NCBI GenBank assembly: GCA_003151155.1 | Contig: PLWX01000072.1 | Span: 59,753-123,752 of the forward strand | Length of the DNA: 64,000 nucleotides | Reading direction: 5' to 3' | Source of the DNA: Acidobacteriaceae bacterium | GTDB taxonomy: Bacteria; Acidobacteriota; Terriglobia; Terriglobales; Acidobacteriaceae | In this document: positions 9,505-17,974 of the stretch, in pieces | Position numbering within the stretch: the first letter of the stretch is position 1 | Layout of the letters: every line of letters starts with the position of its first letter | Program-made: the position numbers and the translations under genes | Notes under the pieces: generated by a model | The model's input: the letters and a program-made list of their open reading frames with translations, nothing else | Databases searched by the model: none | Told to the model about the DNA's origin: nothing

Positions 9505-9909
9505 ATGCGAAACAAACTTCTCACGATTGCCACTGCCGTGATCTTTTCAACCGGTATTGCCGTGGCGCAAAGCAGCACCGGAACGGCTGCGGCGGGAAAT
9601 GAAGGCAGCGGTGCAGGTAGCGGAGCCAGCAGCGGCCAGAGCACGCCCTCTACCTCGTCGAGCCAAACCGGATCGAGCACGTCCAGCTCGCCCTCGTCAA
9701 CGACCTCGCCTTCTTCGAGTTCCAACTCAGACATGAATGCGACCTCACCGTCCGGCACAAGCCCCACTTCGCCCAGCTCTGGCTCCAGCGGCTCAGATAC
9801 GAATGCTTCGAGCCCGAGCAGCACCACCAGTCCCTCCTCGACTTCCACTCCGAACAGCACGGACCCGAACGGCTCGAATCCGAGTACCAGCACGACTCCG
9901 CATAACTAG
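9505..9909 (+). CDS. secreted Ser/Thr/Pro-rich low-complexity protein
   Basis: The start follows a Shine-Dalgarno (GGGAGAA). A signal peptide (LLTIATAVIFSTGIAVAQ) is followed by about 110 residues composed mostly of Ser, Thr, Pro, Gly and Asn, with repeated units such as SPSSTTSPSS and GTSPTSPSSGS. There are no charged blocks and almost no hydrophobic residues, so the mature protein is unlikely to fold alone and could be a glycosylated spacer or surface coat. A strong terminator follows, which supports a real transcription unit. Function unknown. Confidence 0.6.
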   Translation: MRNKLLTIATAVIFSTGIAVAQSSTGTAAAGNEGSGAGSGASSGQSTPSTSSSQTGSSTSSSPSSTTSPSSSSNSDMNATSPSGTSPTSPSSGSSGSDTNASSPSSTTSPSSTSTPNSTDPNGSNPSTSTTPHN

Positions 9910-9936
9910 GCGGGGTTTTCAGTTCATCAAAGGATC

Positions 9937-9965
9937 AAGCCGTGGCGCGATGCCACGGCTTTCTA
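9937..9965 (+). terminator. rho-independent terminator
   Basis: A perfect 10-bp stem AAGCCGTGGC / GCCACGGCTT with a 5-base loop is followed by TTCTATT. It lies 28 bases after the low-complexity gene. Confidence 0.8.
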
Positions 9966-9998
9966 TTGTCTTCATTCGATAGGTTAGTATCGTTGCGT

Positions 9999-10283
9999 AT
10001 GCGACGACGGTTCATGTTCGCGATCGCGATCACATTCGGTTCGGCGATTGTGCTTTTTGCAGCGGACTACGCTTGGCTCCGCGTGCGGATTGCCAGGAGC
10101 GACGCTGCCTTTGATACCGTCCGAGTTGACGTTGTGGAGCAGATTCCGCAAAAGGGGAACAAGGCGGAATATGTACCCGAAGATCCGCAGCTGCAAAGCT
10201 GCGTGCGCTCGATCTTCCCCCATATGGACCAGCAGCCCTGCTGGTATCTGAAACGCCACGCACACCAGCAAATCAATTTCTGA
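9999..10283 (+). CDS. small membrane-anchored protein, function unknown
   Basis: The 94-residue protein has a positively charged start (MRRRFMF) and one membrane helix (AIAITFGSAIVLFAADYAWL). A short polar tail follows, with two Cys (C61 and C75 region: QLQSCVRSIF, QQPCWYLK) that could pair outside the cytoplasm. I chose the ATG at 9999; the frame is open further upstream, but that part runs through the preceding terminator hairpin. No family is recognised. Confidence 0.5.
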   Translation: MRRRFMFAIAITFGSAIVLFAADYAWLRVRIARSDAAFDTVRVDVVEQIPQKGNKAEYVPEDPQLQSCVRSIFPHMDQQPCWYLKRHAHQQINF

Positions 10284-10359
10284 ACCAGGCCCTAGGCCGC
10301 CAACGCAGGTCGCACTTCCTTCATCTAGCTAAGGAACACACTCCCCAGGAGAATTCACG

Positions 10360-10866
10360 ATGTCCCTTTTCTCGATCAAGCTGGAAAACCTGCAGAACCT
10401 TTTTGTCGAACAGTTGCGCGACCTTTACGACGGTGAGAAGCAGATCACGAAGGCCCTGCCCAAATTGATTGAGAAAGCCAACAATCCGGAGTTGAAAGAC
10501 GCCCTCCAGGAACACCTCGACGTTACCAACGAACAGATCAAGCGCCTCGAACAGATTTCCCACATACTGGGAGAAAAAGCGTCCGGCGAAACCTGCAAAG
10601 GTATGAAGGGGGTTCTTGCCGAAGGCGATAGCGTGGTTGGCGACGCTGAGGACAACAGTGTCCGTGACGCCAGCATCATTGCATCCGCCCAGCGCGTGGA
10701 ACACTACGAAATTGCGGGCTATGGCACGGTTCGTACCTACGCAAAATTGCTGGGGAAGAACGACATTGCCAATCTACTTGAGCAGACCTTGCAGGAAGAG
10801 AAAGAAGCGGACCAAACGCTGAGCGAGATCGCTGAGAGCGTGAACGTGGAAGCGAAAGCCGCCTAG
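10360..10866 (+). CDS. YciE/YciF-like ferritin-fold protein (DUF892)
   Basis: The 168-residue protein matches the DUF892 family in length and pattern. It opens with LENLQNLFVEQLRDLYDGEKQITKALPKL, and the later helices contain AQRVEHYEIAGYGTVRTYAKLLG and LLEQTLQEEKEADQTLSEIA. Glu and His residues in E-x-x-H-type positions (QRVEHYEIAGY and the paired EE in the last helix) are the ferritin-like metal ligands. It has an AGGAG ribosome site. Family members are stress-induced, soluble diiron-like proteins. It stands alone, with its own terminator. Confidence 0.88.
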   Translation: MSLFSIKLENLQNLFVEQLRDLYDGEKQITKALPKLIEKANNPELKDALQEHLDVTNEQIKRLEQISHILGEKASGETCKGMKGVLAEGDSVVGDAEDNSVRDASIIASAQRVEHYEIAGYGTVRTYAKLLGKNDIANLLEQTLQEEKEADQTLSEIAESVNVEAKAA

Positions 10867-10881
10867 GCTGGCTGTGAAATA

Positions 10882-10907
10882 AAAGGCGGAACGAGAGTCC
10901 CGCCTTT
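10882..10907. terminator. bidirectional terminator
   Basis: An 8-bp stem AAAGGCGG / CCGCCTTT sits between two convergent genes, the YciE-like gene and tpiA, with T-rich flank on both strands. Confidence 0.75.
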
Positions 10908-10924
10908 CTGTGTCTTCTAGTAAC

Positions 10925-11677
10925 TCAATATTTCACAATCTTGGCAAAGTTTTGCGGGTCTAAACTCGCGCCACCTACCAGTGCGCCATCGATGTCGGGT
11001 TGCGACATCAGCGATTTCGCATTGTCGGGTTTCACACTGCCACCGTATTGAATGCGCAGTGCTGAAGCGAACTCTTTGCCAAAGGATTTCTCCGCTTCGT
11101 GACGAATGACCATGTGCGCTTCTTCCGCGATTTCGGGGGTTGCGGTTTTTCCGGTTCCAATCGCCCATACCGGTTCGTAGGCGACAACCAGCTTCGCAGC
11201 TTTCTTCGCGGAGATTCCACGAAACGCTCGTGAACACTGACGCCGCAGGACGTCTTCCGTAAGGTTCGCTTCGCGCTCTTCCAGCACCTCTCCGACGCAG
11301 ACGATCGGCGTTAGCCCGTGCTCGAGAGCGACTTCGAGCTTGCGATTGACGGTGTCATCGGTCTCGTTGAAGTACTGCCGGCGTTCCGAGTGGCCGATGA
11401 TCACATGGGTTACGCCTTCGGCTACCAGCATCTCAGGCGAGCATTCGCCGGTGAACGCACCTTCCTTCTCCCAGTGCATGTTTTGGGCACCGACCATAAC
11501 GTTCGATCCCTTGGTGGCTCCCACTACCGCTATCAGCGAGATGAAGGGAGGGCAGAGCACGATCTCATCGCGCTTGTGATCGGCCACCAGCGGCAGGAAT
11601 GCCGTTACGAACTCGCGTGCCTGTTGTGGCGTTTTATACATCTTCCAGTTACCGGCAATAATCTTTTTACGGCTCAT
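10925..11677 (-). CDS. tpiA: triosephosphate isomerase
   Basis: The 250-residue protein shows all the signatures of the enzyme that interconverts dihydroxyacetone phosphate and glyceraldehyde 3-phosphate: AGNWKMYK (catalytic Lys), IIGHSERRQYF (catalytic His), AYEPVWAIGTGKTA (catalytic Glu and loop 6), and IQYGGSVKP plus ALVGGASL (phosphate binding). The start was set at the ATG beginning MSRKKIIAGNW because it overlaps the upstream stop by 4 bases (ATGA), while the more upstream in-frame Met lies inside the macro-domain gene. It is the last gene of the gap-pgk-macro-tpiA run. Confidence 0.97.
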   Translation of the reverse strand: MSRKKIIAGNWKMYKTPQQAREFVTAFLPLVADHKRDEIVLCPPFISLIAVVGATKGSNVMVGAQNMHWEKEGAFTGECSPEMLVAEGVTHVIIGHSERRQYFNETDDTVNRKLEVALEHGLTPIVCVGEVLEEREANLTEDVLRRQCSRAFRGISAKKAAKLVVAYEPVWAIGTGKTATPEIAEEAHMVIRHEAEKSFGKEFASALRIQYGGSVKPDNAKSLMSQPDIDGALVGGASLDPQNFAKIVKY

Positions 11678-12252
11678 TTCAAATATTCCATTTCCCATTG
11701 GCGCGCTGCGGCGACATAGACGTCGAGCGTGCTGCTGTCAAAAAGTGCGAAACGTACTTCCTTTACGAATGAAGTCTTCTGGAGGGCTTCCGCGACGGTC
11801 TGGATCGCGACTCGGGCGGCTTCGTTGACCGGGTAGCGATACGCTCCGGTTGAAATTGAAGGGAACGCCAAGGTATTGACTGAATTTTCGTCGGCGACTC
11901 GAATGGATTCCCGATAGGCGCTCGCGAGGGTCTTTGCCTCGTTGCGATTTCCACCACTCCATACCGGACCGACCGTATGAATTACATATTTCGCCGGGAG
12001 ACGTCCAGCGGTAGTCATTACCGCTTTTCCCGCGGGCAGCCTCCCAATTTTCGCGACGATGCGCTGACATTCCTGGAGGATAGACGGCCCTCCATTGCGG
12101 TGGATTGCACCATCCACCCCGCCGCCGCCGAGCAGGGTGGAATTGGCGGCATTCACGATGGCGTCAACCGAGAGTTTCGTGATGTCCGTTGGCCCGTCGA
12201 AGACAATTGCTTTCCCGCCTTCGAGGACCAGCGTATATCCAGTTTCCGGCAC
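11674..12252 (-). CDS. macro-domain protein, probable O-acetyl-ADP-ribose deacetylase / ADP-ribosyl hydrolase
   Basis: The 192-residue protein is a stand-alone macro domain of the MacroD type: ITKLSVDAIVNAANSTLLGGGGVDGAIH contains the Asn-Ala-Ala-Asn and Gly-rich ADP-ribose loops, and FPSISTGAYRYPV is the second phosphate loop. Family members hydrolyse O-acetyl-ADP-ribose and mono-ADP-ribosyl groups. The start is GTG with an AGGAG six bases upstream that straddles the pgk stop, and its stop overlaps tpiA. It is therefore tightly built into a glycolytic operon, which suggests co-expression with NAD-linked glycolysis. Confidence 0.9.
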   Translation of the reverse strand: MPETGYTLVLEGGKAIVFDGPTDITKLSVDAIVNAANSTLLGGGGVDGAIHRNGGPSILQECQRIVAKIGRLPAGKAVMTTAGRLPAKYVIHTVGPVWSGGNRNEAKTLASAYRESIRVADENSVNTLAFPSISTGAYRYPVNEAARVAIQTVAEALQKTSFVKEVRFALFDSSTLDVYVAAARQWEMEYLK

Positions 12253-12261
12253 GAAGCGCTC

Positions 12262-13473
12262 CTACTTGTTGGTGAGCGCTTCTACGCCCGGCAGTTTCTT
12301 GCCTTCGAGAAATTCCAGCGATGCTCCCCCACCTGTCGATATATGGGTGATTTTGTCGGCCACGCCCGCGTCGTGAACGGCCGCGACACTATCCCCCCCG
12401 CCGACGATGGAAGTGGCTCCGGCATTGCCGGCCACTGCTTTTGCGATGGCGCGTGTTCCCCTGGCGAAGTGCTCGAACTCAAAAACACCCATCGGGCCAT
12501 TCCAGACGATGGTACGTGCTTTCGCGATCTCCGCGGAGAACAGCTCGACTGTCTTCGGACCGATATCCAGCGCCATTTTGTCGGCCGGAATAGGTTGGCC
12601 TTCGCCAATCTGTTCGGGATGCGCCTGCGCGTCGAACTTGTCGGCCACCACGTGATCGACTGGTAAGAGGAACTTCAGATTGCGGGCCTTGGCGTCGGCA
12701 AGCAACTGTTTGGCGAGATCAAGTTTATCCGCTTCGAACAGCGATTTTCCGATTTCCTGACCTTGTGCCTTGAGGAAGGTATAGGCCATGCCGCCGCCGA
12801 TGATGATGGCATCGACTTTGGTCATCAGGTTCTGGATTACTCCGATCTTATCGCTGACCTTGGCCCCCCCGAGGATGGCGACGAACGGATGTTGGGGATG
12901 GGACAACGCTTTGCCGAGATATTCAAGTTCTTTCTGCATGAGCAGGCCGGCAGCCGACTTCTCCATGAACCTGGTGATACCGACGGTCGAGGAGTGTGCT
13001 CGATGTGCCGACCCGAAGGCGTCATTGACGTAAATCTCTGCGAGCATGGCCAGTTGCTTGGAGAAAGCCTCGTCATTCTTTTCTTCTTCCGCGTGGAAGC
13101 GGACGTTCTCCAACAAGAGCGCTTGGCCTTTTTCCAGCTGCTTTGACATCTCGACGGCTTGTGCACCGATACAGTCTGGCGAGAAGCCGACGTTTTCCGA
13201 CGGGCCCATCACGTGATCCAGCAGCACCCGCAACCGTTCCGCGACCGGTTTAAGACTCATCTTCGGATTCGGTTTGCCTTTCGGCCGTCCGAGGTGAGAG
13301 CAGAGAATCAGGCGGGCACCGTGACGGAGCGCATATTCGATGGTAGGCAGTGTCTCGCGAATACGGGTGTCGTCCGTGACGCGACCGTTTTCATCGAGAG
13401 GAACGTTGAAATCCACACGCATAAAAACGCGCTTATTGCTGAGTTGCAGATCTTTAATCGAGAGCTTGGACAT
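12262..13473 (-). CDS. pgk: phosphoglycerate kinase
   Basis: The 403-residue protein catalyses phosphate transfer between 1,3-bisphosphoglycerate and ADP. Visible signatures are [22 protein letters not shown] (substrate site), [35 protein letters not shown] and the nucleotide loop [11 protein letters not shown] with [12 protein letters not shown] near the end. The start at MSKLSIKDL has GGAG eight bases upstream; the longer frame lacks one. It sits between gap (176 bases upstream) and the macro-domain gene (9 bases downstream). Confidence 0.97.
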   Translation of the reverse strand: MSKLSIKDLQLSNKRVFMRVDFNVPLDENGRVTDDTRIRETLPTIEYALRHGARLILCSHLGRPKGKPNPKMSLKPVAERLRVLLDHVMGPSENVGFSPDCIGAQAVEMSKQLEKGQALLLENVRFHAEEEKNDEAFSKQLAMLAEIYVNDAFGSAHRAHSSTVGITRFMEKSAAGLLMQKELEYLGKALSHPQHPFVAILGGAKVSDKIGVIQNLMTKVDAIIIGGGMAYTFLKAQGQEIGKSLFEADKLDLAKQLLADAKARNLKFLLPVDHVVADKFDAQAHPEQIGEGQPIPADKMALDIGPKTVELFSAEIAKARTIVWNGPMGVFEFEHFARGTRAIAKAVAGNAGATSIVGGGDSVAAVHDAGVADKITHISTGGGASLEFLEGKKLPGVEALTNK

Positions 13474-13649
13474 GAAATGAACTCCGCGCGCGCCGGAATC
13501 GAGGAACAGGCGAGGCGCGCCTCGTGAACAGGAATGCATCGGTTTGGATCAGGGCACGATTTCGTCGTGCCGCCAAATGCTAGAGACTGCGGGCTCTCAC
13601 CCTTGCAAGAACTTCGGGGCCGAACTCATTGCCCGGCCCCTTTTGCCTT

Positions 13650-14654
13650 CTACAGTCCTTTGCTGCCCAGGAAGCTGATCAGGTCGCGTACACGGCAGGA
13701 GTATCCCCACTCGTTGTCGTACCACGAGATCACCTTCGCGGTGTTGCCAACCACCTTGGTCAACTCCGGATCGAAAATCGACGACAGGGAATTGCCTTTG
13801 AAGTCGCTGGAAACCAGCGGAGCAAGTTCGTATCCGAGAATGCCCTTCATCGGGCCGTTTGCCGCCTTTTCGATGGCCGAATTGATGCTTTCTTTCGTGA
13901 TCGGCTTTTCGGCCGTGAAGGTGAGATCGACTACCGACACATTCGGGGTTGGGACGCGGATCGCGAAACCATCGAGCTTGCCGGCCAGTTCCGGAACTAC
14001 CAGCTTTAGGGCCTTTGCGGCTCCCGTGGAAGTCGGGATCATCGATAGCGCGGCTGCGCGAGCGCGGCGAAGGTCCTTGTGCGGGAAGTCGAGAATGACC
14101 TGGTCGTTGGTATAGCTGTGGATGGTCGTCATCAAGCCGGTGAGAATGCCAAACGTGTCGTTGAGGACCTTGGCAACCGGTGCGAGGCAGTTAGTCGTGC
14201 AAGAAGCATTCGAAATTACGTGGTGCTTTGCCGCGTCGTACTTATCCTGGTTGACGCCGAGCACGAGCGTGATGTCTTCATCCGTAGCAGGGGCGGAGAT
14301 GATGACCTTCTTCACCGACCCTTTGAGATGTTTCTTGGCGTCGGCAGCCTTGGTGAAGCGCCCCGTCGACTCAACCACTACCTGAACACCGAGAGACGAC
14401 CAATCCAGCGCCGCCGGATCCTTTTCCGCGAACACGCGAACGCTCTTGTCATCGACTTTGATGGCATCGGCGGTGGCCGAAATATTGTGGTGAAGATTGC
14501 CGAGAATTGAGTCGTATTTCAGCAGGTGCGCCAAAGTTTTCGGGTCAGTGAGGTCGTTGACGGCGACGATTTCAATATTCGAATCGTTAAGTGCGGCGCG
14601 GTACACGTTCCGGCCGATACGTCCAAAGCCATTGATGCCAACCTTAATTGCCAT
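13650..14654 (-). CDS. gap: glyceraldehyde-3-phosphate dehydrogenase, type I
   Basis: The 334-residue protein begins [17 protein letters not shown], the NAD-binding Rossmann start. It has the active-site [16 protein letters not shown], the substrate loop with [15 protein letters not shown], and ends [16 protein letters not shown]. The start has GGAG close upstream (GGAGAAAAA). It is the promoter-proximal gene of the glycolytic run. The residue after the first Rossmann strand region ([19 protein letters not shown]) is typical of NAD-dependent glycolytic enzymes. Confidence 0.97.
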   Translation of the reverse strand: MAIKVGINGFGRIGRNVYRAALNDSNIEIVAVNDLTDPKTLAHLLKYDSILGNLHHNISATADAIKVDDKSVRVFAEKDPAALDWSSLGVQVVVESTGRFTKAADAKKHLKGSVKKVIISAPATDEDITLVLGVNQDKYDAAKHHVISNASCTTNCLAPVAKVLNDTFGILTGLMTTIHSYTNDQVILDFPHKDLRRARAAALSMIPTSTGAAKALKLVVPELAGKLDGFAIRVPTPNVSVVDLTFTAEKPITKESINSAIEKAANGPMKGILGYELAPLVSSDFKGNSLSSIFDPELTKVVGNTAKVISWYDNEWGYSCRVRDLISFLGSKGL

Positions 14655-14849
14655 TTTTTCTCCAACAACACATCGAAAATAAGAGCTAAGTGCGATTAAC
14701 GCTTGCTGACAAGGATGCCAACAGAAAATCCTAGCACCCACGTTCCACCACGGCAAACCGAGGTTCACATTTATGGGCGTCTATTCGTCGCAAAATGGGC
14801 AGCTTACAAATCACTTGCCGAAGTGAATGCCTATGAGTAAAGTGCCGCG

Positions 14850-15260
14850 ATGGAACTTCTGAAGGCAGTGCTTGCGAGCTTTTGGCCCCAGAAGTACCGG
14901 ACGTGGGCGACACCGGAGATGAAGCCGGCGCTGGTTCATGCTTCCGTCCTCTCAGGGATGCTCGAATTCATTTTGTTCGGGTATCTGGCATTCCTCCAGT
15001 TCCGCAAACATTTTCTCGCCCGGGCCGACCATTTCGCGCAAGGAAACGAGACGACGCAGGCGGCCGCCCTGCTGCTGGTAGCGGCTAGCGAGTTCTTCTA
15101 CCCGCTTTCGGTGGCTCTCATTTTTTTCACAGCGGAGGGTTTCGTCCGTGCCCTGAGCGGGGCAATCTTAGGTGAAGTGCTGCCGAGCTTGCCGGTCGCC
15201 CTGTTTGCGAGAGTATGGAACCGAGTTCATCGCAGTCCGCGACATGTCATTGCGGGATGA
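14850..15260 (+). CDS. membrane protein, function unknown
   Basis: The 136-residue protein has two clear hydrophobic segments, HASVLSGMLEFILFGYLAFL (about 30-49) and FYPLSVALIFFTAEGFVRAL (about 81-101), separated by an amphipathic polar stretch. The N-terminus carries an Arg/Lys/Trp-rich LASFWPQKYRTW. The Shine-Dalgarno is weak. It diverges from gap across about 195 bases. The family is not recognised, and no catalytic motif can be seen. Confidence 0.6.
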   Translation: MELLKAVLASFWPQKYRTWATPEMKPALVHASVLSGMLEFILFGYLAFLQFRKHFLARADHFAQGNETTQAAALLLVAASEFFYPLSVALIFFTAEGFVRALSGAILGEVLPSLPVALFARVWNRVHRSPRHVIAG

Positions 15261-15395
15261 TGTTCAGCTTGTCGTGGGAGTCGAACGGACCGGTCCGTGC
15301 CACCGTCCTAACAGCGTGTGAAGTTTGGGAAAGTCTTCTCCAAAGCAGGGTCTCGCGACTCGCTTCATCCCCTCCGAACGTGGTATAAACCCCTT

Positions 15396-16424
15396 ATGCG
15401 CAAGTGGATGCGCGACCGCAATAAGCGGCGCACTCGCAAGAATGGTCCCGAACAACCGGGTGGTGATCAACCTCCTCCGTTGCAACCTTCGCTCGATCGG
15501 GGTGACTCCACCAACTATCCTCCGGACGATATCGGCAATCGTGTAGAAGCTCCGGTTGTCGCGACCGCGGATGGTCCTTATCAAAGTGCTCCTAAAACCG
15601 AGGGCACCAAACCTTCAGAGGATCGCCCAGCGGAACGAAATTCCCGGCGGCGTGGACGTCGGGGACGCGGACGTCAGCGCGGAGCGATTCCTGGTGGTCC
15701 CGCGAAACCTACGCTGCCAGCCCCAGGCGGACCGACGGGAGAAGGTGCCGAAGAGGCCGACTATCCGTTGGAGCCGGCGCTTTCGGAGCCAGCCCATGCC
15801 GAGCCATCGTTAGCTGAACCTGCCGGTGTCGCAGGCTCGACACCGCAAGCGCAGGCCGCGGCCCGCACTCGCGCGCCGAAAGGAGCCGTAGTCCTCGCCA
15901 TCGGACTGCCCGGTTCCGGCAAGAGCACCTGGTTCAAACGTCACAACCTCATCCCGCTATCCAGCGATCTGATGCGCACGCTGCTGTTTGATGACGTTAC
16001 GGAACAGCGCTACCAGGACCTGGTGTTCTCGACGCTGCGTTCGCTGCTGCGCGCTCGCATGATCGCGAAGCGACCGTGGAACCACGTGGATGCCACAAAC
16101 TTATCGCCCAAGGAACGCCGCAGCTGGATCAAACTAGCTCACGATTTCGGCTACGACGCGCATGCCGTTTTCTTCGATGTGCCGACCGAAGTCTGCATTG
16201 AGCGTAACCAGAAACGCGGACGCAACGTTCCTGACGACGTAATCCATCGCATGGCAGCAAAACTCCGCGCCCCGAAGTTCGAGGAAGGTTTCAGCAAGAT
16301 CACCATCGTGAAGCTTAAAAAGTCCGCGGCTGACGCAACCCCTGTGGAAGTGCCCACGGAGCCGCAGGCTGAGGTCGAAGAAAATGCTCCAACGCATGAA
16401 CCGGAAGATTTCAACCACGAATAG
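15396..16424 (+). CDS. P-loop kinase domain protein (polynucleotide-kinase-like) with Arg/Gly-rich N-terminal region
   Basis: The C-terminal 170 residues hold an AAA_33/PNK-type P-loop: VLAIGLPGSGKSTWFKRH (Walker A), PLSSDLMRTLLFDD, a lid region RARMIAKRPWNHVDATNLS, and VFFDVPTEVCIERNQKRGR. This matches polynucleotide kinase and hnRNP-U-like kinase folds. The N-terminal 150 residues are low-complexity, highly charged and disordered, including the stretch NSRRRGRRGRGRQRG, which resembles an RNA-binding RGG tail. The start is uncertain: ATG at 15396 or 15408, or GTG at 15318; none has a clear ribosome site. The substrate (RNA, DNA or nucleotide) is unproven. Confidence 0.7.
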   Translation: MRKWMRDRNKRRTRKNGPEQPGGDQPPPLQPSLDRGDSTNYPPDDIGNRVEAPVVATADGPYQSAPKTEGTKPSEDRPAERNSRRRGRRGRGRQRGAIPGGPAKPTLPAPGGPTGEGAEEADYPLEPALSEPAHAEPSLAEPAGVAGSTPQAQAAARTRAPKGAVVLAIGLPGSGKSTWFKRHNLIPLSSDLMRTLLFDDVTEQRYQDLVFSTLRSLLRARMIAKRPWNHVDATNLSPKERRSWIKLAHDFGYDAHAVFFDVPTEVCIERNQKRGRNVPDDVIHRMAAKLRAPKFEEGFSKITIVKLKKSAADATPVEVPTEPQAEVEENAPTHEPEDFNHE

Positions 16425-16443
16425 AGGTAACAAGACATAACGA

Positions 16444-16471
16444 GCAAAGGAGAGCTTCGGCTCTCCTTTGC
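16444..16471. terminator. terminator with TTCG tetraloop
   Basis: A perfect 12-bp stem GCAAAGGAGAGC / GCTCTCCTTTGC has an extra-stable TTCG loop. It lies between the convergent kinase-domain gene and the cupin gene and can serve either. There is no long T tract. Confidence 0.7.
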
Positions 16472-16508
16472 CTTGCAAGCCTGCACCCACCTTGGGATCA
16501 GGGACGAT

Positions 16509-16898
16509 TTAATGGTGCTCCGCCAACTCTGCGGCGTCAGCTTCAGCTTTCGTCTTGTGAGTCGTCCCATCGGGATGATTGGGGGGAGAGTAGAGCGTGT
16601 AAAGCTTCAGGGGCGCGGTCTTCGATGGATTGATGACATTGTGGAACGTCCCTGCAGGAACGACCACGGCATCGCCATCCCGCACTAGATGCGTCTCCAT
16701 TTCATCGATGACGAATTTTGCTTCTCCGCTTTCGATGCGGAAAAACTGATCGACTTTCGCATGAACTTCGTCGCCAATTTCCTCGCCTGGCTGCAGGCAC
16801 ATTACAACCAGCTGGCAGTGGGAAGCGGTGAATAAGACTTGCCGGAAATTCGTGTTCGTCAAAGTCTGCTGTTCGATAGCCCCAACGTAGCCCTTCAT
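16509..16898 (-). CDS. cupin-domain protein
   Basis: The 129-residue protein is a single small beta-barrel cupin. Motif 1 is present in degenerate form, GDEVHAKVDQFFRIESGEA, and motif 2 is GDAVVVPAGTFHNVINP. Two His and a Glu/Gln are candidate metal ligands. It has a strong AGGAG site. Cupins of this size are often sugar-binding, dioxygenase-like or detoxifying enzymes, so the reaction cannot be assigned. It ends with a His-rich tail (LAEHH). Confidence 0.8.
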   Translation of the reverse strand: MKGYVGAIEQQTLTNTNFRQVLFTASHCQLVVMCLQPGEEIGDEVHAKVDQFFRIESGEAKFVIDEMETHLVRDGDAVVVPAGTFHNVINPSKTAPLKLYTLYSPPNHPDGTTHKTKAEADAAELAEHH

Positions 16899-17179
16899 TC
16901 TGGATTCTCCTTTGGCAGTCTCAGAGCCTAAACGCGGGACCTCTCGAAACAGCGTTCTTTTTCACCGTTCTCGCCCAGAAGCGGAATCCGAAATGATAGG
17001 AACGGGCAGGAGAGAGGTCGAGCCCAAAAGGACGAGCAGGGCTTCGAAAGGTCGGGCCTTAGAAGCAAGCAGGGTGTCGTTTCGTTGCCTGCCAGGCGTA
17101 CAGATTTGAATGGTAGCTAATAAAAAAATTACGTTAAATTTCTGCTTCAATCCAGACACTCTCGTGATATTGTGCGCGA

Positions 17180-17956
17180 ATGTCTTCAGCCGCTCTGGCT
17201 CCAGATAACTCGCAAGCGAACAGCCGGGAAGATGTGGTTGTTGAATCCTGCAAGTTTTGCGGCACGCCTGTTCCCGGTACGTACTATCGCGTGGACATTA
17301 ACTTGGCATGTACGCGATGTGGGAAAGCAGTGCGCCACGAGCGGAATGTGGTATTCGTTCTCGCTTTGACGTTCGGCGTGGTGGCTGCGATCGCCGGCTG
17401 TGCGATCTACTCGACCATTGCAATCGTTACCGGTTGGAACCTAAGTGTGATCTCGCTGCTGGTGGGGCTGATGGTTGGCAAAGGAATGATGGCGGGGTCG
17501 CACGGAAGCGGAGAACGTCGCTATCAAGTTGTGGCGGCGCTGCTGACCTATGTGGCGGTCTCGTTGGCTACAGTGCCGGCCTCGTTGTCTTACGCTGTGA
17601 CGCAACAGGTAACAGCCGAATCAGAGGTCCGGAGCGTTTCCCAATTCACCACTCCGCAGGTCGCGGACCCGTTAATGTCGATTCCGTCGCGCATCCACCC
17701 GGTGAAGATGAATTCGATTCGAATTCCTTCGTCCCTCGCCACTCAGCGACCGCGCATGAGGCTTGCGGTAGCGATCGGAGTGCTGGCGCTCTCCGGACTG
17801 GCTTCTCCCTTCGTCGTGCTGGCACACAGTCTTTCGCACGGGCTGCTGATGCTGTTAATTTTGATGATAGGAATGCGTATCGCGTGGAAGACATCCAAGG
17901 GCAACCGTATGCCCAGGCTCTACGGGCCGTTCGCGCAAGAAGAGTCTGGCGCTTAG
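17180..17956 (+). CDS. zinc-ribbon membrane protein, function unknown
   Basis: The 258-residue protein starts with a cytoplasmic zinc ribbon: C24 and C27 in SCKFCG, then C44 and C47 in ACTRCGK. Four or five hydrophobic helices follow: VVFVLALTFGVVAAIAG, LSVISLLVGLMVGK, VVAALLTYVAVSLATVPASL, LAVAIGVLALSGLA and LSHGLLMLLILMIGM. The overall plan resembles rhomboid-like or other zinc-ribbon-tethered membrane proteins, but the Ser/His catalytic pattern of rhomboids is not evident. It is followed convergently by pyrF. Function unknown. Confidence 0.65.
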   Translation: MSSAALAPDNSQANSREDVVVESCKFCGTPVPGTYYRVDINLACTRCGKAVRHERNVVFVLALTFGVVAAIAGCAIYSTIAIVTGWNLSVISLLVGLMVGKGMMAGSHGSGERRYQVVAALLTYVAVSLATVPASLSYAVTQQVTAESEVRSVSQFTTPQVADPLMSIPSRIHPVKMNSIRIPSSLATQRPRMRLAVAIGVLALSGLASPFVVLAHSLSHGLLMLLILMIGMRIAWKTSKGNRMPRLYGPFAQEESGA

Positions 17957-17974
17957 CACACCGCCGGGCCGGCA

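Noticed and set aside
9999..10283. Longer start at 9942 for the small membrane protein
   Set aside because: The upstream part lies in the terminator hairpin at 9937-9965, so the ATG at 9999 is the better start.
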